This document shows, piece by piece, positions 5,093-7,905 of a stretch of 7,905 nt of DNA. Below the pieces are notes generated by a model that saw nothing but the letters and a program-made list of their open reading frames with translations, did not search any database and was not told the DNA's origin. How positions within the stretch are numbered: the first letter of the stretch is position 1; each line of letters starts with the position of its first letter. Source of the DNA: Bacteroidia bacterium (GTDB taxonomy: Bacteria > Bacteroidota > Bacteroidia > Bacteroidales > Marinifilaceae); assembly GCA_025999735.1 (NCBI GenBank), contig BNXR01000088.1, positions 1 through 7,905 on the forward strand. The letters are read 5' to 3'. The translations under genes and the position numbers were made by a program.

Positions 5093-5107
5093 GCATAAAC
5101 GGTATCT

Positions 5108-5965
5108 TTACAATTTGTTTTTAAGTTCTTCCATAATCCAAACCGGCGTAGAGGTAGCCCCGCTGATGCCTACACTGTTTGCACCTTCCAACATTTCTGG
5201 TCGTACATCGTCTATGCTGCGGATAAAATAGGACCTTTCATTTACTTCCTTGCAAACGGCGTACAACTGTTTACCGTTGGAACTCTTTTCATCGCTGACG
5301 AACAAAATCACATCGTGCTGTCCTGCAAACTTGCGCAACTCCGGGATGCGATTGGAAACTTTTCGGCAAATCGTGTCATGCACGGTGACCAAATCTCCCC
5401 CTCTTTGGAGAATGATTGTGGCTATGGACTGGAATTTTTCCAGGTTCTTCGTCGTCTGTGAGAACAGGATTACCCGCTTTGTGAAGTCTATCTGCTCAAT
5501 ATCATCTTCATTATCAATCACCAAGGCATCACCATTCGTCTGACCGACCAATCCTTCTACTTCCGCGTGCCCCTTTTTACCATATATCACCACTCTTCCC
5601 CCCCCCGTTTTAAGTTCTTCGTAGGCCTCTCGAATTTGCTGTTGCAGGTACAAAACCACGGGACACGAGGCATCGAGCACTTCAATGCGATTTGCCTTTG
5701 CCATCTCGTAGGAAGACGGTGGTTCCCCATGTGCACGAAACAAAACACGGCAATCTCTCAATTTGGCAAACTGCTCGTGGTTGATAGTCACCAGTCCTTT
5801 TTTCTCTAAGCGTGCCACTTCCAAACTATTGTGAACAATATCACCAATAACGTGTAGAGACGGGGCATACCCCGTCTTTTCTTTCGCCAATTCCTCTTCT
5901 GTCGTGCGAATGGCGTTCACAACTCCCGTGCAGAAGCCTGATTGCACATCTATTTCAACTAACAT
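5108..5965 (-). CDS. ispH: 4-hydroxy-3-methylbut-2-enyl diphosphate reductase
   Basis: A 285-residue cytosolic iron-sulfur enzyme of the MEP pathway that converts HMBPP to isopentenyl and dimethylallyl diphosphate. The three cluster cysteines are present: C12 (SGFCTG), C101 (DASCPVV) and C200 (DTICRKVSN). Substrate residues are also visible: DIVHNS (H45), RAHGEP (H79), HAEVEG (H133 and the acid-base E135), SQTT (159-162), SSNG (228-231) and SGATSTP (268-274). The ATG at 5965 gives MLVEIDVQSGFC, typical of Bacteroidota IspH. A TTG five codons earlier (5980) is open but lies in duplicated cmk sequence and is rejected. Odd features are a short insertion before LHVIGD that coincides with a palindromic repeat (5854-5877), and a tandem duplication of the cmk-ispH junction upstream. 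It is downstream of cmk on the same strand with no promoter seen, so co-transcription is likely. Confidence 0.97.
   Translation of the reverse strand: MLVEIDVQSGFCTGVVNAIRTTEEELAKEKTGYAPSLHVIGDIVHNSLEVARLEKKGLVTINHEQFAKLRDCRVLFRAHGEPPSSYEMAKANRIEVLDASCPVVLYLQQQIREAYEELKTGGGRVVIYGKKGHAEVEGLVGQTNGDALVIDNEDDIEQIDFTKRVILFSQTTKNLEKFQSIATIILQRGGDLVTVHDTICRKVSNRIPELRKFAGQHDVILFVSDEKSSNGKQLYAVCKEVNERSYFIRSIDDVRPEMLEGANSVGISGATSTPVWIMEELKNKL
5854..5877. repeat. Palindromic repeat copy inside ispH
   Basis: GTAGAGACGGGG (5854-5865) is identical to the arm of the hairpin at 998-1034. Here AGACGGGG pairs with CCCCGTCT (8 bp) around CATA, and the rest of the right arm is degenerate. On the coding strand it specifies T31-G-Y-A-P-S-L37 of IspH, in frame and without a stop. 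Confidence 0.7.
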
Positions 5966-5993
5966 GACACCTTTTTTCAATATGCTTCATCAT
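5955..5993 (-). pseudogene. Duplicated tail of cmk as a 12-codon mini-ORF
   Basis: It starts at ATGATG (5993-5988) and reads MMKHIEKRCHVS, then TGA at 5957-5955. It differs from the real Cmk C-terminus by one residue (K to R). Its stop overlaps the ispH start (ATG at 5965-5963) in another frame, exactly as the intact cmk end overlaps the broken ispH start upstream. It is probably not a functional peptide, but it may be translated and may keep ispH translationally coupled. Confidence 0.55.
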
Positions 5994-6034
5994 CGTTGCA
6001 GAAGCCTGTTAAAAACATCTATTTCAACTAACAT
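5990..6034 (-). pseudogene. Broken duplicate of the ispH start (14-codon mini-ORF)
   Basis: The ATG at 6034-6032 overlaps the end of cmk and reads MLVEIDVFNRLLQR, then TGA at 5992-5990. The first seven residues equal the start of IspH, after which the duplication join changes the frame. Its stop overlaps the ATGATG of the following mini-ORF. It would take initiating ribosomes that once went to ispH. Confidence 0.55.
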
Positions 6035-6716
6035 GACATTTTTTTTCAATATGCTTCATCATCGCTTCAACTTCTTCCTCCAAAGTCATATAGCTATTGT
6101 CTATCAATATGGCATCATCCACTTTTAGCAGAGGACTGACTGCTCGATGTTCGTCCTGATAATCACGCTCGTGCACATTCGCTTCCACTTCTTCGTACGT
6201 CACATCCACTCCCTTCGCGCGTAGCTCTTTAAATCTCCGTTCTGCCCGTACACTCGGCAAGGATGTCAGGAAAAATTTCACATCCGCGTTTGGGAAAACG
6301 ACACTCCCAATATCCCTGCCATCTAACACAACGCGACCGTTTCTCCCCATTTCTCGTTGCTGTTCCACCAAGAAGGTACGCACAAAAGCCAAGCCCGAAA
6401 TGGGGCTGACAAATCCGGACACATCCATTCCCCGAATCTCATTTTCCACATTCACGCCGTTCAAAACCGTTTCATTCTGTTTTTTCGCCGCATTATAGAC
6501 GAACTGTATGGACACGTTGCTCAGATTCTCTTCCAAGGCTTTTTCGGCAATCTTTCCGTCCGAAATAAAGCCGTTCTGCATGGCATACAAAGTCACCGCT
6601 CTATACATGGCACCGGTGTCAATATAAATAGCTCTGAGCTTGACAGCCAGCAGTTTAGCTACCGTACTTTTCCCTGTTGATGAGTAGCCGTCTATGGCCA
6701 CAATCCATTTTTTCAT
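6024..6716 (-). CDS. cmk: Cytidylate kinase, (d)CMP kinase
   Basis: A 230-residue cytosolic nucleoside monophosphate kinase that phosphorylates CMP and dCMP with ATP. The P-loop is GYSSTGKS (10-17). CMP-site blocks are IDTGAMYRA (32-40, R39), the ENEIRG and VS region (91-100) and LDGRDIG (131-137, D132, R134, D135). The lid contains RAERRFKELRAKG (157-169), and RDYQDEHRA (184-192) supplies the usual arginine and aspartate cluster. Length is normal for the family. The ATG at 6716 (MKKWIVAIDG) is chosen over an in-frame TTG at 6734 because the P-loop strand begins right after it. It lies downstream of recA with no recognisable promoter in the 106-base gap. Its last codons overlap the duplicated ispH start. 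Pairing with ispH is sensible because IspF in the MEP pathway releases CMP. Confidence 0.96.
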   Translation of the reverse strand: MKKWIVAIDGYSSTGKSTVAKLLAVKLRAIYIDTGAMYRAVTLYAMQNGFISDGKIAEKALEENLSNVSIQFVYNAAKKQNETVLNGVNVENEIRGMDVSGFVSPISGLAFVRTFLVEQQREMGRNGRVVLDGRDIGSVVFPNADVKFFLTSLPSVRAERRFKELRAKGVDVTYEEVEANVHERDYQDEHRAVSPLLKVDDAILIDNSYMTLEEEVEAMMKHIEKKCHVS

Positions 6717-6743
6717 ACACAAGAAATAATGCAACGTGCAACG

Positions 6744-6797
6744 TCACGACATTGTTAATCACGACATTGCACTACTACATAGTTAATCACAGCATTG
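6744..6797. repeat. Short direct repeats between recA and cmk
   Basis: TTAATCACGACATTG (6755-6769) recurs as TTAATCACAGCATTG (6783-6797), and a partial copy TCACGACATTG lies at 6744-6754. The whole recA-cmk gap (6717-6822) shows no TAnnTTTG promoter on the minus strand and no clear hairpin plus T tract, so transcription may continue from recA into cmk. Confidence 0.55.
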
Positions 6798-6822
6798 TTA
6801 CTCACTCTCCATTCATTGTTAT

Positions 6823-7905
6823 TTAATCGTCTAATTTCTCTGTTTCATCGCTTTCAACTTCTTCCGGTTTGACCTCAATGCTCGACGGCTTTTCTGCTAT
6901 GGCGGCTACAATTTTCACGCGCAATTCTTCCGCTAATTCGGGATTGTCCTGCACTAATTGTTTTATGGTTTCACGTCCTTGTCCGAGTTTGCTTTCTCCG
7001 TAAGAGAACCAGCTGCCACTCTTCTTGATGATGTTACATTCCACGCCTAAATCTACAATTTCACCGGATTTGGAAATCCCTTCGCCATACATAATGTCAA
7101 ATTCGGCTTTCCGAAATGGCGGTGCCACTTTATTTTTGACCACTTTTACGCGCGAATGATTTCCCAATACCTCCTCTCCATCTTTCACGGGACCTATTTT
7201 GCGAATGTCCAATCTCACAGAGGCGTAGAATTTTAGCGCGTTACCACCCGTCGTGGTTTCAGGGTTGCCAAATACGATACCGATTTTGTCGCGCAACTGG
7301 TTGATAAAGATGCAGCAAGTATTTGTTTTGCTGATTGTTCCTGTCAATTTACGCAAAGCTTGCGACATCAATCGTGCTTGCAATCCCATCACGCTACCAC
7401 CCATATCGCCTTCGATTTCCGCTTTGGGTGTGAGAGCTGCTACGGAGTCGATGACAATGATGTCAATGGCTGCCGAGCGAATTAATTGCTCCGTAATTTC
7501 GAGTGCCTGCTCTCCGTTGTCGGGCTGTGAAACAAAAAGATTGGCCGTGTCCACTCCTAACTTCTCCGCGTAGGAGCGGTCAAAGGCATGTTCGGCATCA
7601 ATAAAAGCTGCGATACCCCCTTGCTTCTGGGCTTCCGCAATGGCATGAATTGCCAAAGTCGTCTTGCCGGAAGATTCGGGACCATAAATTTCCACTACAC
7701 GTCCCTTCGGATAGCCGCCAACCCCCAACGCTTTGTCCAATGCAATGGAGCCGGAAGGGATGACCGGAATTTTTTCAATCTTATTTTCGCCTAATTTCAT
7801 GATACTTCCCTTTCCGAAGTTCTTCTCTATTTTGTCAAGGGTAAGTTGCAGTGCTTTTAACTTTTCGTTGTTCACTTCTTTTGATTCTTTTGGTTCTTTC
7901 ACTTC
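6823..7905 (-). CDS. recA: Recombinase RecA, probably cut at its 5' end
   Basis: RecA, the ATP-dependent strand-exchange protein that also triggers LexA-type self-cleavage. Numbering from the GTG at 7902 gives 359 residues: Walker [10 protein letters not shown] (74-82), E104 in IDAEHAFD, Walker B VIDSVAAL (140-147, D142), NQLRDKIG (201-208) and the DNA-binding L2 region [14 protein letters not shown] (213-226). The C-terminus is acidic ([13 protein letters not shown]), as in most RecA proteins. The frame is open to the last base of the window (GAA precedes the GTG), so the true ATG may lie a few codons beyond the edge; only the variable N-terminal tip is uncertain. No intein or truncation of the core is seen. 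It is the first gene of the likely recA-cmk-ispH run. Confidence 0.97.
   Translation of the reverse strand, partial: EVKEPKESKEVNNEKLKALQLTLDKIEKNFGKGSIMKLGENKIEKIPVIPSGSIALDKALGVGGYPKGRVVEIYGPESSGKTTLAIHAIAEAQKQGGIAAFIDAEHAFDRSYAEKLGVDTANLFVSQPDNGEQALEITEQLIRSAAIDIIVIDSVAALTPKAEIEGDMGGSVMGLQARLMSQALRKLTGTISKTNTCCIFINQLRDKIGIVFGNPETTTGGNALKFYASVRLDIRKIGPVKDGEEVLGNHSRVKVVKNKVAPPFRKAEFDIMYGEGISKSGEIVDLGVECNIIKKSGSWFSYGESKLGQGRETIKQLVQDNPELAEELRVKIVAAIAEKPSSIEVKPEEVESDETEKLDD

Larger units (their letters stand above)
5930..6064. repeat. Tandem duplication (~67 bp) of the cmk-ispH junction
   Basis: Copy A (5930-5995) and copy B (5998-6064) share GCAGAAGCCTG, then ACATCTATTTCAACTAACAT and CAATATGCTTCATCATCG. 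They differ at a handful of positions only (ATTGC against TTAAAA, CC against TT). Copy B contains the true end of cmk and a broken start of ispH. Copy A contains a broken end of cmk and the true start of ispH. The ancestral arrangement was therefore a cmk stop overlapping the ispH ATG. Confidence 0.92.

Noticed and set aside
4887..5096. Seventy-residue repeat-containing N-terminus of the binding protein
   Set aside because: It is the 63-bp repeat read in an open frame, placed before a signal peptide and lipobox. Kept only as a finding.
4793..5231. Plus-strand ORFs through the 63-bp array (HERSEKPH and VISSVARNL peptides)
   Set aside because: They are repeat translations, opposite the binding-protein and ispH genes. 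These peptides are a familiar by-product of this repeat type.
5966..5980. TTG start of ispH five codons upstream
   Set aside because: These codons come from the duplicated cmk tail. The ATG at 5965 gives the family-typical N-terminus.

Overview
The window reads as chromosomal DNA from a member of the Bacteroidota, probably Bacteroidales. Intergenic spaces carry the Bacteroidota vegetative promoter form (TTTG, about 20 bases, then TAnnTTTG), starts lack clear Shine-Dalgarno sequences, the RecA and IspH sequences look Bacteroidales-like, and there is a Bacteroidota-style surface lipoprotein. Intergenic regions are crowded with small palindromic repeats, a style I associate with environmental Bacteroidota genomes. 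No genus can be given.

Left third (1-2400), all genes on the minus strand. A coiled-coil protein with a PD-(D/E)XK nuclease-like core (261-899) has its own promoter and intrinsic terminator. Upstream of it lie a hairpin that doubles as a probable terminator and a MITE-like dispersed element. Next comes a secreted lipoprotein with three beta-sandwich-type domains (1207-2109) with a good promoter, directly preceded by a 46-bp tandem repeat.

Middle (2400-3134). About 700 bases hold no convincing gene but at least ten hairpins of different sequence, four of them a 23-bp tandem array, and an inverted pair of 26-bp elements. Two of these sets show compensatory base-pair changes. A near-consensus minus-strand promoter (2880-2911) fires into this island; the first ATG below it opens only a 41-codon frame through repeats. 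On the plus strand a single-domain chromate transporter gene (3135-3668) follows.

Right half (3717-7905), all minus strand, transcribed recA, then cmk, then ispH, then a cobalamin/iron-type substrate-binding lipoprotein. recA is cut by, or starts just at, the window edge. cmk and ispH plausibly form one unit: IspF of the MEP isoprenoid pathway releases CMP, which Cmk can recycle, while IspH performs the last MEP step. Their junction has been duplicated in tandem, leaving two mini-ORFs between the genes. ispH also seems to have absorbed a copy of a palindromic repeat found elsewhere in the window, and the binding-protein gene has a three-unit 63-bp repeat array joined in frame to its 5' end. 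The main interest is therefore not a new enzyme system but palindromic and tandem repeats entering, or abutting, coding sequence.
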